Assembly (NCBI GenBank): GCA_964058805.1
Contig: CAXKVV010000310.1
Location: forward strand, 1 to 34,116
Source of the DNA: Schoenoplectus triqueter
Lineage: Eukaryota; Streptophyta; Magnoliopsida; Poales; Cyperaceae
Length of the DNA: 34,116 bases
Direction of reading: 5' to 3'
Part shown: in pieces, positions 20,030 to 32,086 of the stretch
How positions within the stretch are numbered: the first letter of the stretch is position 1
Layout: each line of letters starts with the position of its first letter
Translations under genes and position numbers: made by a program
Notes under the pieces: generated by a model
Told to the model about the DNA's origin: nothing
Databases searched by the model: none
What the model saw: only the letters and a program-made list of their open reading frames with translations

Positions 20030-23000
20030 GAAATTGATTAAGGGATTGCCAAATTAAAAAGGATAAAAATGCAGAGAGAATGTGATAACTGATAAAAGCA
20101 AGAGTTCTGGGAATGTCATATCAATACAAGAGCTCTAGCATGCTATTAAAGTCGATATAAGTGGGTATGATTTTGGTTTTGTGGGATTTGGAGTTTGAAC
20201 TTTGTTTGTAGAAAGGTTTGGAGAACAATTTCTTTATTCTTTAATGAAGTTTTTTTAAAAAAAAGGATGTTTTTGGTCTCTACATAATAGTCGTTTATAC
20301 AAGCCAAGGGTCTAGATAATGCTGTTAACAACGGCTGAAGTTCAAATATGACAAGAAGAAATGTAATTGACTCTACAAAATAGCTTGTTAGCAATTTTAA
20401 GGAGGCGAGGATTCAGAAAGAATAATGAAGTTTTGTGCAAAGAAGGTGCATCTCATAAAAGAGCGTTAAGTACAACTAAAATCTTTTGGGGGTACTTGAC
20501 AATAAAAGTAATAATGATTTTAAATATTTAAAAACTTTTTAATCTGCTAAAGAAAAAATTTTGAAGTACATATAAAGCTAAAAAAGCATCTTAATAAGTA
20601 TAATAAAAAACTTGTCAAATTCAAGGTTCATTTGAAAAATTAGAACTTAACCCAATTTCACCAAAAGCATCTTGTAGTTTTGCAATTTTATATTCTTATT
20701 TTTGATAATTAAGGACACGGGTTTAAGACCTTTGATAATATAAATTAAAAAAAATAAAACAACATAAATGAACAGAAGAAGCTATGCTTTCATATTTTCA
20801 AAATATTTTATTATTTTTTGTAAAAGTTGGTAGTTGGTAGATGTATGGAAAACGAAAAGAAATATCAAGTTGCCGAAATGATAGGATGAGTATATTAATC
20901 GTAAGACAACAAAACAACAATAATTAACATTTTAATAAGTATTATTATCGACATGATTACCATAAGAGAAAATGATTTGGGGGAAAACTATCAAGAGAAA
21001 AGTACGAAAATGAAAGCTAAGCGAGCAAGCTTGGACAAAACTTTTTATTAACGAATAGAAAACAGTAAAGAGAGTTGGATCAACAACCAGAGCCCGCTAA
21101 TAGAAAAGGTATTGATGAAAGCCTAAGCAGACATGTCTGGACAAAACTAACGAATTAAGAAGACATAATCTGGACCCACAAACAGATTCACAATTCACTG
21201 CGAAATAATTAATTAAGAACATTTGTTGTCAATAGATCATTAATCTGTCTGAACCCAATTCCTTGATAAAAGAGATTAAACCGAAAGATTTAATCAGCTT
21301 GAATGAAAGAGAATCTGTGTGTAATAAGCTGCTCACTGGTCTCCCAAATAAGTCTGCTTGTGTATATGCTTGTATATACACCTCCCCTCTAGCCTGTAAA
21401 CTCTTTTTCTTGATTTAATGAAAAAATAAAGTAGGTACCATCCTACTTCAAAAAAAATAAATAAAAAAATAACAGTCCAGTACCAGTCAGGTTCAAGTAG
21501 TGCGTTCTCTTTTGACAGGACCCTGGTATGGAATTATTCTTTGCATAGATATCACTTGCATTGTTTTACTGCATGCGATCTTCAAAGTGGAAGACTCACC
21601 TGAGTCCTATTTCCTGACTACTGTACCTGTTCTATACGAGTCATGTACCAATTCCATGCCACCTGTTGCTGAGTGACAAAGTTGGCTTCGATTAACACCA
21701 CCTGTTGTTAGGTATTTCTGAGACATACTGAGACTGTTAAGTACTGGTATGGACCAACACAGTAGGCGCCAGATGGGACTGTGTACTTTCAGCACATATA
21801 TGGCTGTATTGACCAGCCACTTGCTGTAAAAATTAATGCTTCTAAAAGCAACAGCAGAAGGGGGGCAGAGTGCTGCAGATTTGGAACATAAATTGATTTT
21901 TTTTTTCTAGCGTTGTTTACGTCATCTTGGCTGTTATATCTTACTCTTGCACAATCAAATTTTCTATTAGTTATTTTTTAATTTCCGTCCAAAGTTAAAA
22001 CATCCGAAATTCAAGTGCACAAGTACGTAAATTATTCACATCACAGCATTGTACCTAATTTGTGTCATTCTGGCAGCGGTACATTTATGTGGCTTGCTAA
22101 TTGCTGTTATGTAGCAATTTTACCATCTACCTCCTGATTTCTGGTATGTAGCAAGGGATCCTCATTGACACATGGGGTCTAATAGAGTTAACTGACAGCA
22201 GTGACATTTATTAAAAAATAATATTTTTCCTGGTTGATTTCACTAGCTACATATCTTGGTTACGCCTATACTGATGCACTATATATGCTCCATCCTCTTT
22301 CCTTTCTAATTTTTTTTTAACAACCAATTTATGATCTCTCAGTAAGAATGGTTGCAGATTCGAAACTGGCTACTTAGACCTTCTAGTTCAATAAATGCGT
22401 GCACAGGACCATTTAACATTCTTGCTTATAAAGAACTTTTTTTCTTTTTCCATAAAGAAGCATAATGCATCCAAAGCGTACTTCATTTCAGAAAAAAAAA
22501 ATGGTGGATGGAATTCAAGTTACAAAAGAAATCTCAAATTCTCCTGTCTTATCTTTCGTGCTTTTTTTTTTATGAATGAATTATTCTTCCTCTTCAAAAC
22601 ATAATATGAGTTCAACTCAAACATAGGTGTAGAGGGGGGTTTAAGTATTCAAAGAGAATAGTGTAATCCTTCTGGAAGATTGACCCTTGGTTAATTTGAA
22701 ATGATAAGGCATGATTAATTAATAATTTCAAGATTTAGCGAGAATCTATCTTATGCATGAATATTTGTGTAATAATGTATATATACATCTACTATAAACT
22801 GTAAATGTTCTTAAGAGAAAACAATAAATGTCTGAATTGCAAATATTCCTCTTTTACGAGATGTCCCTTTCTATATTAAATTATCCATTCTTTGTAATTA
22901 GTCTTCTTTTTGTCCAACGAATATATCCAACTTTCAGAATTACTATTTTGTCGCCATATAAGGATAGATGCACATTTATTTTTACATTTGTATCTATCAT

Positions 23001-25905
23001 GAATTGTGTGAACTTTATTTAAACACGTATTTCTTTAATGTAGCTATCATGAATTTATTTTTACCATATTTTATTTTCAATTTTTTACCGCATCTCAATC
23101 GATTTTGGTTACAAACTGCGATTTTCTATTGGAGGTCATATAACTCATACAACAGGAACATTTTTTTGTGGTAATTCCGAATCATTTTGCTGCGTTTAAT
23201 TACTTCTAAATCTATTCGAGTTTTCCCCTGGTTCATCCAAAATTAAAAGCATCATAATTCCACAGCTTTTCAAACTTGTGTCATGTCATCTTCTATTTTT
23301 GAAAAATGGAGGGAAAAAAGAAACAGAACTGAGCTAAATTTTTATTCTGAGGGGTCTTCACTGTAAAATTAATATGACAATTCTTCTGTTGCTCTTATTA
23401 ACATCACCAACACACCATAATTCAAAACTTGTATGACCATCCAAATTCCAAAATAGTATTCAAATTTCAAGCGAGTCCCACGAGTCTTGCTCATCTCATC
23501 CGAAACCATTTGCCGTGTCTTATGCACATATTTGCACATGAAGCTACATGCAGAGTACTCTGCTGATGTCTGATGGCATCTAAACTGAAGAAAACCACAT
23601 GATTCAGTCATAAATATTAATTTTCATTTGTTTTGGCAGATGAAGCATTAACTTGTTAAATAAGAAAACGTGCAAATTCAATCATAATTATTTTCCAACT
23701 TGAAGTCACTCTATTAATATATAGATATAAGCAAGGGTGGAATTCCACGTTTCCTCAACTATTAGCGGACATTTCAAGCAATAACTAACAAAAAACCGAA
23801 ACTTCTTTCGGCCTTCCCATGATATAAAGCCATTTCCTTTTCTTTTGGTCAATGGATTTTATCTTCATTTTGGACCCGCATGTAAACTGTATACGATCAA
23901 TAATTGACGTCAGAAATCAATCCCATGTTGACTTATTCAATTAATGTTGAGACTTGAGACCATGGCTCAGTAATTAGTGCCTTAGTGGGAAAAAATAACA
24001 ACATATATCAGCAGATTCAGCACATAGAATTTTACGATTTTCACTTTTAGTTCAAGAACTTTGACAATCGTCTTGCAAATTTACGGAGATTGTGTGATTT
24101 GTAACTATAGACTCTCCAAAATTTTGTCTTTTATTAGTTAATGGAATCTGCTTTAACGGATGAATTGCTAGAAAGCGAATTAAGAAATACTTTGCTTTGG
24201 AATATACCTGACAAAGGAACTTTTTACATGTTTATCCTATTCATATAATATGATAACAGGAATATGAATATGGATAAGAAAAAAATCGTTAGCTTATTGA
24301 GTAAAAAGTACGAGTAAGTGATATATTATACCAAATACTATATAAAAATAATATTTATTCTATATTTAACTTTATATTTTATAATTATCATTAATAATTA
24401 ATTATTATTGTTTTTCTCATGAGAGTGATTAATATGTAATATTCTATATAATTTAACTTAACTTATAATGTATGATGAAATTGATTTATACAAAATTTTA
24501 ATTTATAATCTTCTAAAAAATAATGAAATCGATAATTCTATTTTTTTTATTTTATGTTTTATGTGTATCATGTGTTTACCATAATATATATACATATTTA
24601 TTTTTATATTTTTTTGGTAAAATAATGAAATTTCAAATTATTAGGTAATTAGCAATTATTTGTACATTACTCATTAATTAATTGTTACTGGTTATTGGAA
24701 CACTAATACATGTTGATGGATAAAAAAAGATAAATTAATTGTTACTGGCTATAATGTTGTATAGTCTTATGTTTATTCGATTAAACTAATATATATTGAT
24801 ATGTCTATAGAAAATTAAAAATTGCGTAATTTGGTGCGACAACTGGAAAATGGTGACAGATGGACTGAATATGCAAGCAGGCTGGGCCGAATCAAAAATA
24901 AAAATTAAGGCACATATTTTCCAGTGTAATTAGGAGAATAACTACGATCAAAATATGGACTTGTCACAATTTGAAATAGGTACTATAAGCCCATATCTAT
25001 TCAGGTTCACTCTTTACAGCTCAGCCCCCAGTGTCTTTTACTGGACACAATTTTTTTAGTTTCCAAAGGGAATTAAATAGTGAGACGGATCTTATGATAA
25101 TATTCTCCTCCCTCATCAAGATTACACACATCATCTCTTTGACACGCGGATATAAAGTAGTTTTGAACCTTTCATGCCAATTGTAATTTTTACCTTCAAT
25201 TTGGTCACATCGTTATCTTCATCTGTTTGTTCATTTAGTTGGCACATCATTCAAACGCACCTTTGAGAAAAAGTTTCTAAAGCAAACCCACTGATTAAAG
25301 CTGGGGAAAATTAATTTAGAAAGACAATGTTAGGCTCATAATTAATCTTTATTTGAAATTAAATCGTTCTCCAACCCACTAGTTTGTTTTTTTTAATTTT
25401 GTATTGATCAAGCTTCTGATCCTGACCTACAATAATTCTTATGCGCAAATAAATAACAAGATAAATTACATCCGAGAAGCTTCTTCTCTAAAACTACCTA
25501 AATATACACATAAAAAGAAAAAGAAATTATGTCCAAGAACGGATAGTCAAGATCATTATGAACATTTTTATTACAAACAATTATCACTTGGAAATAAACA
25601 TTGAAAAACCTCAAATAAAATAAACTTTTAATTAGAGTGCAAAGTGAGACGAATGGAAATATAAAAAGCGAAGTTATCTGAAAAAGAAAACCACATCAAA
25701 CAAACATTTAGTACACCAAAATGGGAAACCATCACAAAGTTCCATAAAATTAGAAAAACTTTTTCTTATTTATGAATTCTAGATCATTCTTTTTTATTCG
25801 TACTTGGCTCTTGCATTTTTGCTTGCACACTAGTTCACTCTGCTTTAAACTTTACAAAAACCATCAATTATTTTTGACGATCCTTCATCCTGCCTCATCT
25901 CCAAA
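20030..25905. other. Long intergenic region, no supported gene
   Basis: About 5.9 kb between the ERF and the DUF630/632 gene. Visible patterns are weak: a diverged direct repeat (21011-21057 and 21116-21157, sharing TGAAAGC and GGACAAAACT), a small palindrome AAGTAGG-TACCAT-CCTACTT at 21430-21449, a less AT-rich patch at 21480-21880, and a repeated TTAATTGTTACTGG word near 24677 and 24735. Open frames reach only 62-82 codons and show no domain. The last few hundred bases must hold the promoter and 5' leader of the next gene, but I see no clear TATA box. Confidence 0.5.
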
Positions 25906-28419
25906 ATGGGTTGCTCCACCTCCCGAGTGCGACAAGCCGACACGGTGCAACTATGTCGGAATCGCCGCAACCTCATGAAAACAACAGTCCAATCTTTCCA
26001 CCATGTTGCCTCAGCCCATGCTGCCTATCTCCGATCGCTCCGTCACACAGCCGCTGCACTCAGTGTCTTCTCCTCAGGCGAGCCACTTGCTGTCTCTGAT
26101 CTTACCCCTCCAATCTTCATGCAGTACCCTGTTTTTCCTTCTGCACACAAACCAATTGGGTTGGAGAACGAAGAAGATGAAAGGAATGCTGAGGAAAAGG
26201 AAGTTGTAGACGTAAGAATGGTGGTACGACATAGAAACCTAGCCGAGATAGCTGCTGCAATTACTGAGTGCTTTGTGAAGGCCTCAGTTGCAGGAGAAGC
26301 TGTATTACAGTTGCTTGAACATGGCCAGGAACAAAAGAGTGAGTCGGATACATTTATATGATCAATTATTCTTTGGATTGTCTTTTGATATGCATACATC
26401 TATAGAACATATATTTTGAAGATGCTACATACAAAAAGGTCGGTTCCGATCAAACTAATCTCGTGAGACTTGAATGAACCCAACATATTTGATGGAATTT
26501 TGGAATTCCCCTGATTTTCATCATCTATAGTTTAAGGAGTGTTATGTTTGTACTTGGCTGAAAAGTTAGACCGCAATACTAAGGCTTACTACTGGAAGTT
26601 TGCAACCAATGTTTTATATAATTGGTCGATTAAAAGACAGTTTTGTATCTAGTTCAGTTGACTGATGTCTGATTGATTTTGCAAAATATTGTTTACACTG
26701 TACAGATAGTAATTCCCCTTTAGTCACCAAATTAAGGTATCTTATTAAGCAGAAAGAATCTTACCCCTACTTCGCCGTTATAAAAAAATTTGTTTTGTCA
26801 AACTTTATTGTTAGATGAAACACTTCTGATGGTTGAGACGATATGGTTTAAGTTCATTATGGAGAGGTTTCTGGTGTAGCCCTTTTGTCAAAAAGGAAGG
26901 GCATAATATAAGTTAGAGAAACTTGCATGATCCTATGATGCATATTTTTTGTTCGCAGAGATGGTGCACTTTTCCAATGGTCTTCTTCAACTGTTATCTT
27001 CACGATCAAGAACAAGGAAACTAGAAGATATCAGGCGCCAGCTAGAAACAACCGGGATACAGGGGTCAGTGGAGAGGAACCATGCCTATACACTGGAAAA
27101 GCTTTTAGCTTGCGAGAAGATGTTATACAAGGAGATTAAGGTACTTTACCTGGATAAATTGGTAATATAAAAAATAATTTTATAACAGCCCGCTCATATT
27201 AAAAAAATGATCAAGTTTTAACCATGACAGTGGATCTATATAGAATTTAATACATGTTGCAGCTTCTCAAGATCATGTCAATAATTATTTGTCAATGGAA
27301 CTACAGATAAGAGAGAGGCTCAAGATCAAGCATAATAAGAAACTATCAAGTCTTGAATGCATGGAGCACAGGGGAAGCAACGATTCGACAGTGGTAAGAA
27401 CAAGAGCAAGCATAAACAAATTGCAATCTCTTCTTATGGCAGCTAGAGAGGCGGTATCGACCACCGCTTCTGCAATTATTCAAGCCCGAGACAATGAGCT
27501 TGCTCCTCAACTTCTTCAACTCTTCCAGGGGTACAAATTAACTTTTTTTCTGAAAAAAAAAATTATTATTATCTTGCAACTGCATTTGTGTTAAACATGA
27601 CAAATTCTCAGGAACTTGAAGATGTGGCAAACAATGAACCATTTGCACAATGCTCAATACCAAATCACCCAACAAGTCAGCGGCCTCATAAACAGCTCTT
27701 CAGAAGAAGAAACTTCAAATCTCCACCATGCTGCCACTGGCGAACTGGAGATTGCGTTGTCAAACTGGCAAATGACGTTCTCACACTTGATGAAATGTTA
27801 TCGTGATTACATCAATTGTATCCACAGCTGGCTAAACCGGACACTTGTCGAACTTAGCAACGACTCCTCTCCTGCTGCTGTCAAGCTTGCCCAGTTGTGC
27901 AAAGATTGGAAGGAAGCTGTCGACAGGGCTCCCGACAGAGCAGTTTCACAAGCTATAAAACATTTCGTGAGCTCAATTCATGTCATATACACAAAACAAG
28001 CTGATGAGATCAGGATAAAAAAACGTGCTGGTAAATACAAGTACAAGCTTGAGAGGAGATCAAAGTCCCTACGAAAAATGGAGAAGAAGTATTACAAGTC
28101 ATACAAACATGCCGATGCGCCAATGAAGCGTGATTTTAGGGATTATAGGGATCGTGAATATTATGAGAGGCAAGTGTTAGATGAGGCAAGGGACAGAGAA
28201 ATGCTAAAGGAAAAGAAGGCCAAGATTGTAGATTGGTTGAAAAAGGTCGAAAAAGAGAACAAACGGCACTTAAAGGCCATCAAAGAGACACGATTGGTCG
28301 CTCTGAATGGCGTAAAATCAAGCTTGCCGGGTGTTTTTCAGGCAATGGCTGGGTTCTCAGGTCTTATTGTGGGGATTCTTGAAGGTGTGGATAGCAGTAT
28401 CCAATCAGTGCAGCAGTGA
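25906..28419 (+). CDS. DUF630/DUF632 protein (NRG2 / bZIP-domain-like family), four exons
   Basis: Proposed exons: 25906-26338, 26959-27140, 27307-27530, 27612-28419. All junctions are GT-AG (GTGAGT, GTACTT and GTACAA donors) and keep one frame, giving 548 residues. The N-terminus MGCSTSR is a myristoylation signal with a palmitoylatable Cys3, typical of this family, and begins the DUF630 domain (about 1-60: AVQLC-like heptads, SAHAAYLRSLRHTAAAL). DUF632 follows from about 145 to 450, with TLEKLLACEKMLYKEIK across the exon 2 end and NLKMWQTMNHLH at the exon 4 start. Residues about 410-500 are a Lys/Arg/Glu-rich coiled coil. NRG2 in Arabidopsis acts in nitrate signalling and other members affect leaf shape; which role applies here is unknown. 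Family members are often 650-800 residues. This one is shorter because the usual low-complexity linker between the domains is almost absent. The exon 3 acceptor is the least certain junction. Confidence 0.9.
26339..26958 (+). other. Intron 1 of the DUF630/DUF632 gene (620 bp)
   Basis: Donor A|GTGAGT at 26339 and acceptor TTGTTCGCAG ending at 26958. The codon split A|AG keeps the frame. It separates the DUF630 exon from the DUF632 exons. Confidence 0.8.
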
Positions 28420-28763
28420 GATTGTAAAATAAAACCGTTTTGCTATTGCCATGTAGATATGCTGAGGCCTGATAAGTATGTTGTACAGTGGGTCACCTTG
28501 GCCATCTTTGTTCCAGTATAAGAACCTTCATCTCACTAGACAAAGACTGAATACATGTAATATATTTCCCCTTTTTTTTCTTTTTCTTTTTAAATTATGC
28601 TATGTTGTATTATATTAAATAATAGCCCTGATTAACTAATACAACAGTTGAAGAGGCTTTTTTAGTTGGAGTAAGAATAAATGCGTTCTAGTATACATGC
28701 ATGCATCGTAGAATCTCATTCCTTTACACACTTGCACACGAAGTATCGATGCATTTTCTTAAT

Positions 28764-29147
28764 GAGAATGAATTCAATTATCATCATTTTAGTGTCATCT
28801 ATATCATTAAAATTAAATATCAAATAACTATTATTTAAATTCTTAAATAACAAAACTAATTGAATAAATATTTTATAAATATCATTTTATATATATATAT
28901 ATACAAAAAATTATATCATTTCGATATTATTTATATAGACATCAAACGTTAATAAAATCAACGGATCAAATTTTATAATTTAGATACGTTACTTGATGGC
29001 TATTCAAATGAAGTTAAAATTTTATAATTTTTTATATACATATAATTGAGATAATATAGAATACATCTAACGGTTTACATTTTAAAATTTATACATAAAT
29101 AAATAAATATTATGAACATCAAAATAATGATAATTGAATCCCTTATC
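28764..29147. mobile_element. MITE (384 bp) with 9-bp target site duplication, Mutator-like
   Basis: The left end GAGAATGAATTCAATTATC and the right end, in reverse complement GATAAGGGATTCAATTATC, form inverted ends that go on pairing through ATCATTTTAGTGTCAT / ATTATTTTGATGTTCAT. TTTCTTAAT stands directly on both sides (28755-28763 and 29148-29156), a perfect 9-bp duplication as made by Mutator-superfamily transposases. It has no coding capacity and lies about 345 bases after the DUF630/632 stop codon. Confidence 0.85.
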
Positions 29148-29156
29148 TTTCTTAAT

Positions 29157-29808
29157 ATCTACCCTATAAAATTTGAAAACAATCAAACACTATGAAAGTC
29201 TTACTAACCAGTGCTACCTATTCCAAAAAATCCAGGTCATTCTTTTTGTTGTACTTGATCTATGCATGCACAGATTTGATAGTTGTACCAACAGCCATCA
29301 GTTAATTATAGGGGCTGTATTCTGCTTACGGGTTTTTTAATTTAAAAATAAAACTAAAAATAAGGTGCTATATTCGACCTCAATCTGTCGTAGAATGGGC
29401 CACATGAGCCACACTATCCAACTTCAGCCCTGTTTAAATTAATGCTGAATGAAACAAACAAAAAAAATACAGAGGTCGAGCACTGTACTCACAACTTTTT
29501 TTTATTTTTTAGGAAATATCAATTTTTTTTCTTGAGATCTAGTATGATTTCTTTATTTTTACAGAACTAGAAGGGACCGAGATAAAATTTCAATCCTTTA
29601 TATTTTTTAATAATTTTTAATATTTTATATTTATAAAATGAGATAAAATATAAAAGGATCGAGATTAAAATTTAATCCTTTAAAAGTTTATCATGTTCAC
29701 TTCTCTGTAAAAATAAATAAAAAAATTATTCAATTTTGTTTTTAAAATAAAAAAATATTGTACTTAGGCCAAAATAGTGGAATCAAATCTACTATCCACC
29801 TAGGGGTA
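29157..29808. other. Intergenic, no gene seen
   Basis: AT-rich DNA. Around 29560-29690 a phrase around AGGGACCGAGATAAAATTTCAATCC is partly echoed by AAAGGATCGAGATTAAAATTTAATCC, a diverged direct repeat of about 90-base spacing. Nothing else is supported. Confidence 0.45.
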
Positions 29809-30050
29809 GAGGTGACAATCGGGTAGATTTAGTCGGGTTCGGATTTGGATGGGTTAGATCAGGTTAGTTTGATCATATGGAAGAAATTCGAGCGGGTCGA
29901 GTTAATTTAAATATTATTTTTTCATATTTTAGATTGATTTCAATTGGATTTCAGGTCATTTAATCTAGAGTTAGGTCAGATTTGGATTGAATCATGTCAA
30001 TTTAACTTTTTTTTAAAATTAGGTCGGTTCAGATCGGGTTATATTTTGCC
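29809..30050. repeat. Dispersed repeat (GGGTTCGG type), copy 2
   Basis: Same order of words as copy 1 at 6591-6916: GGTGACAATCGGGTAG, GGGTTCGGATTTGG, a TTTTTTCATATTTTAGATTG centre, TTGGATTGAATCATGTC, and GGTCGGTTCAGATCGGGTT near the end. It is shorter than copy 1 through internal deletion. Confidence 0.7.
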
Positions 30051-30060
30051 ATCATAATGT

Positions 30061-30258
30061 TATGCAGTTTGAAATGATTTCAATTTAGCGGTCTTTGATC
30101 GACTATCAAATGATAATGAAATTGTATAAAATTTGAATCACTATCAATCTATAAATAGAAAAATATATTTATAAAAAAAATATTATTTTTAATTTTTTTC
30201 ATATTTATTTAAAAATTTATTGTTAAAATTATCAAGATAATCATTGTCAAGTGATCCC
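30061..30258. repeat. Partial copy of the 12.3-kb MITE family
   Basis: It matches the right half of the element at 12287-12659: a GATCGACTATCAAATGATAA region, TTTGAATCACTATCAATCTA, and the terminal block ending TTATCAAGATAATCATTGTC, AAGTGATCCCTCC. The left arm is missing. It abuts the dispersed repeat on its left. Confidence 0.7.
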
Positions 30259-30636
30259 TCCCTTGTATTTGTGCATAATACGTTGGCCACAATTATTAAA
30301 TTTTTTTTGTGGAGGGGGAGACATAGCCTACCCATTATTCAATAAAAAAAGAAGAAGAGAATTTATAAATCAGAAAAGAAAATAAAGCAAAAATGAAGTT
30401 GATCTCATTGCTTTCTTAGTCGTCGAGGTGGTGGATCGTCGTTGTTGAACGGTGAGGTGATTTTCGTCATCACTGTACACCGGATCTGGAAGTGAGGGTC
30501 GGATCCAGAGGCGAAGGTGTGGAGGCACAGATAAGGTCGTTGTACAGATGGGGAGGCGCAGCGAAGATCCAAACGGAAACGCTGATGGTGGGGCTCGGAT
30601 CGGTGCTAACGATGATGCTGTTGTACATAGTTGTTG

Positions 30637-31157
30637 CATGGGTGCGGGTACGGGTATCGTATCTGATACGGTATAGATACGGTGATACATTAATTTTAAA
30701 AAATCTTATATACATGTGCGGCTATATATAATTAATTTTATATTAAAAATAAATATCTATAACAAACAAAATAATAAAAAATAAAAGCTGGGGGAACGTA
30801 ACATATAAAACACAGATCTTAGTTTGACAAAAGCATTGGTGTGGTGTAGTGGTAATGTTTAGCTCTCTGTTTCCCTAGGGGCCGCCGTGGTTCGAAACCC
30901 CCTCTTGTTTCCCTTTTCAAGGAATTTTTGTAATATTTTGTGGGATCGTTTATGACAGTTATTGTGTGGCGGCGTGTGTTGCTTCCTCTGAGACTGAGAG
31001 TATTAGAAACGCACCCAAACTGCCACGTAGAGTATCGGAACATATCGGAGATCGAATCTCGCTGATCAAACTAAATAAATAATCTGATACGCCATGTGGC
31101 GTATCCGATACGCACTTGCACCGTATCGGATGAGTATCCGATACGTGTGCGCTAAGG
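30637..31157. mobile_element. GATACG-type fold-back element, second copy, with nested SINE-like unit
   Basis: It starts GTTGCATGGGTGCGGGTACG and GGTATCGTATCTGATACGG and ends with inverted words CGCACTTGCACCGTATCGG and GTATCCGATACGTGTGCGC. The left end matches 5064-5090 closely (GTTGCATG(A/G)GT(A/G)CGG). Such GTATCCGATAC-rich ends form a fold-back structure. A tRNA-like SINE unit lies inside at about 30835-30920. Confidence 0.6.
30832..30925 (+). mobile_element. tRNA-derived SINE-like unit
   Basis: TGGTGTAGTGGTAATGTT is an A-box-like word and CGTGGTTCGAAACCCCC, about 40 bases later, contains a canonical B box GGTTCGAAACC. The spacing fits a tRNA-derived SINE head or a decayed tRNA. No clover-leaf with paired acceptor ends is evident, so I do not call a tRNA gene. 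The tail and target duplication are not clear. Confidence 0.6.
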
Positions 31158-31423
31158 GATTTGAAGTACCCGAGTAGTATAAATTGTTGTAGAAGAGATG
31201 AGGTAAAGGAGAAGAGATAGAGGGAGGAGGAGAAAAGAGAAAAAAGGGGCAGGGGGAGGCCGATGCCGCCGCCCCTCGGGGTTTTGGATTTGAAGAGTTT
31301 TATTCTTTTGAGTTTCACTCTTTTCTGACCCAAGAGTTTTTCTTCATAATTATTAATTTGTTACTCCTTAATAGAGTTGTATTTTTAATCACATTTTAAA
31401 TATTATAGTTCAAAAATAAATGT
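31158..31423. other. GC-richer, purine-rich patch, no gene supported
   Basis: Contains a purine run (31192-31259) and a GC-rich CCGATGCCGCCGCCCCTCGG word. With 30400-30636 it forms a GC-richer segment split by the fold-back element. Open frames on both strands lack domains. Confidence 0.4.
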
Positions 31424-31597
31424 TGTGATTAGATGGTCCGCATTTGATGCTCTTCAAATTCTTTATATTTTGTTCTTTTTTCTCTTTAACATTGAGTCTC
31501 ACTAAAATCAAAATTAAATGAAATTCGCTATCAGAGAAACAAAGAGAAAAAGAATTTAAAGAGCAATGTGTCACAATTCTGATTAGACAAATTACAT
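31424..31597. mobile_element. Short inverted-repeat element (about 174 bp)
   Basis: The left arm (TGTGATTAGATGGTCCGCAT, then TGCTCTTCAAATTCTTTAT) pairs imperfectly with the right arm (AAGAATTTAAAGAGCAATGT, then GTCACAATTCTGATTAGACA). There is no coding capacity and the boundaries are approximate. Confidence 0.55.
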
Positions 31598-32086
31598 CTC
31601 ACAATACGTGTGTTCTCATAATATCATTTATGTATCATCTGTTTTATCATTTTTTACAGTGTCTTTTTTCAATTAAAATTTTCATATCATAAGACACCAT
31701 ATGAAACATAATGTCGTATGAAACATAATATCATGTGATCACGTGAAATCATGTAATTATTTTTTTAAATAAATATTTATTTATATCTAAATGTAAATAT
31801 AAAATATATTCTCTACTATATAAAATTTTATAACATCTTTCTCCATTTTACAATAAGTTTTAAAATTTTGACAAAAATTATGTATTTTAAATGAAAAAAA
31901 TATAATATCCAAAAAAAATATAACTAAATATGTCTAATCATAACTAAATGTTACAATACATAAGTTGCAGATTTGTTTTTAGTAAATGAAAAAAAATAAA
32001 GAAAAATGGTAAGAGTGGCCCAAAATTTAGCCCATCTAGTATGGACCTAGTTTCAATTTTTTTATGTTTATGTGGATTTAAAAATT
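31598..32086. other. AT-rich region before the MULE promoter
   Basis: Very AT-rich. It probably includes the left terminal inverted repeat of the MULE, which cannot be recognised because the right end of the element is outside the window. Confidence 0.4.

Noticed and set aside
20146..20394. 82-codon minus-strand open frame after the ERF gene
   Set aside because: Low-complexity, no domain, overlaps the likely 3' untranslated region of the ERF gene.
22340..22385. tRNA/SINE-like word (TGATCTCTCAGTAAG, then GCAGATTCGAAACTGG)
   Set aside because: The spacing between the supposed A and B boxes is too short and there are no flanking duplications.
23369..23611. 80-codon minus-strand open frame with a hydrophobic C-terminal part
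   Set aside because: No recognisable family, no start context or splice partner. It could be chance, so it is not annotated.
26043..26399. 118-codon minus-strand open frame
   Set aside because: Antisense to exon 1 of the DUF630/632 gene; the sense strand has clear family motifs.
30370..30731. Overlapping open frames on both strands (79-106 codons)
   Set aside because: They arise from a GC-richer patch joined to fold-back element DNA; no domain and mutually overlapping.
30832..30925. Functional tRNA gene
   Set aside because: A good B box and an A-box-like word are present, but the ends do not pair as an acceptor stem and no anticodon arm is convincing; a SINE is the better reading.
30959..31333. 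124-codon minus-strand open frame
   Set aside because: It crosses the boundary of a fold-back element into a purine-rich run; the Ser/Leu/Phe-rich product is what such DNA gives by chance.
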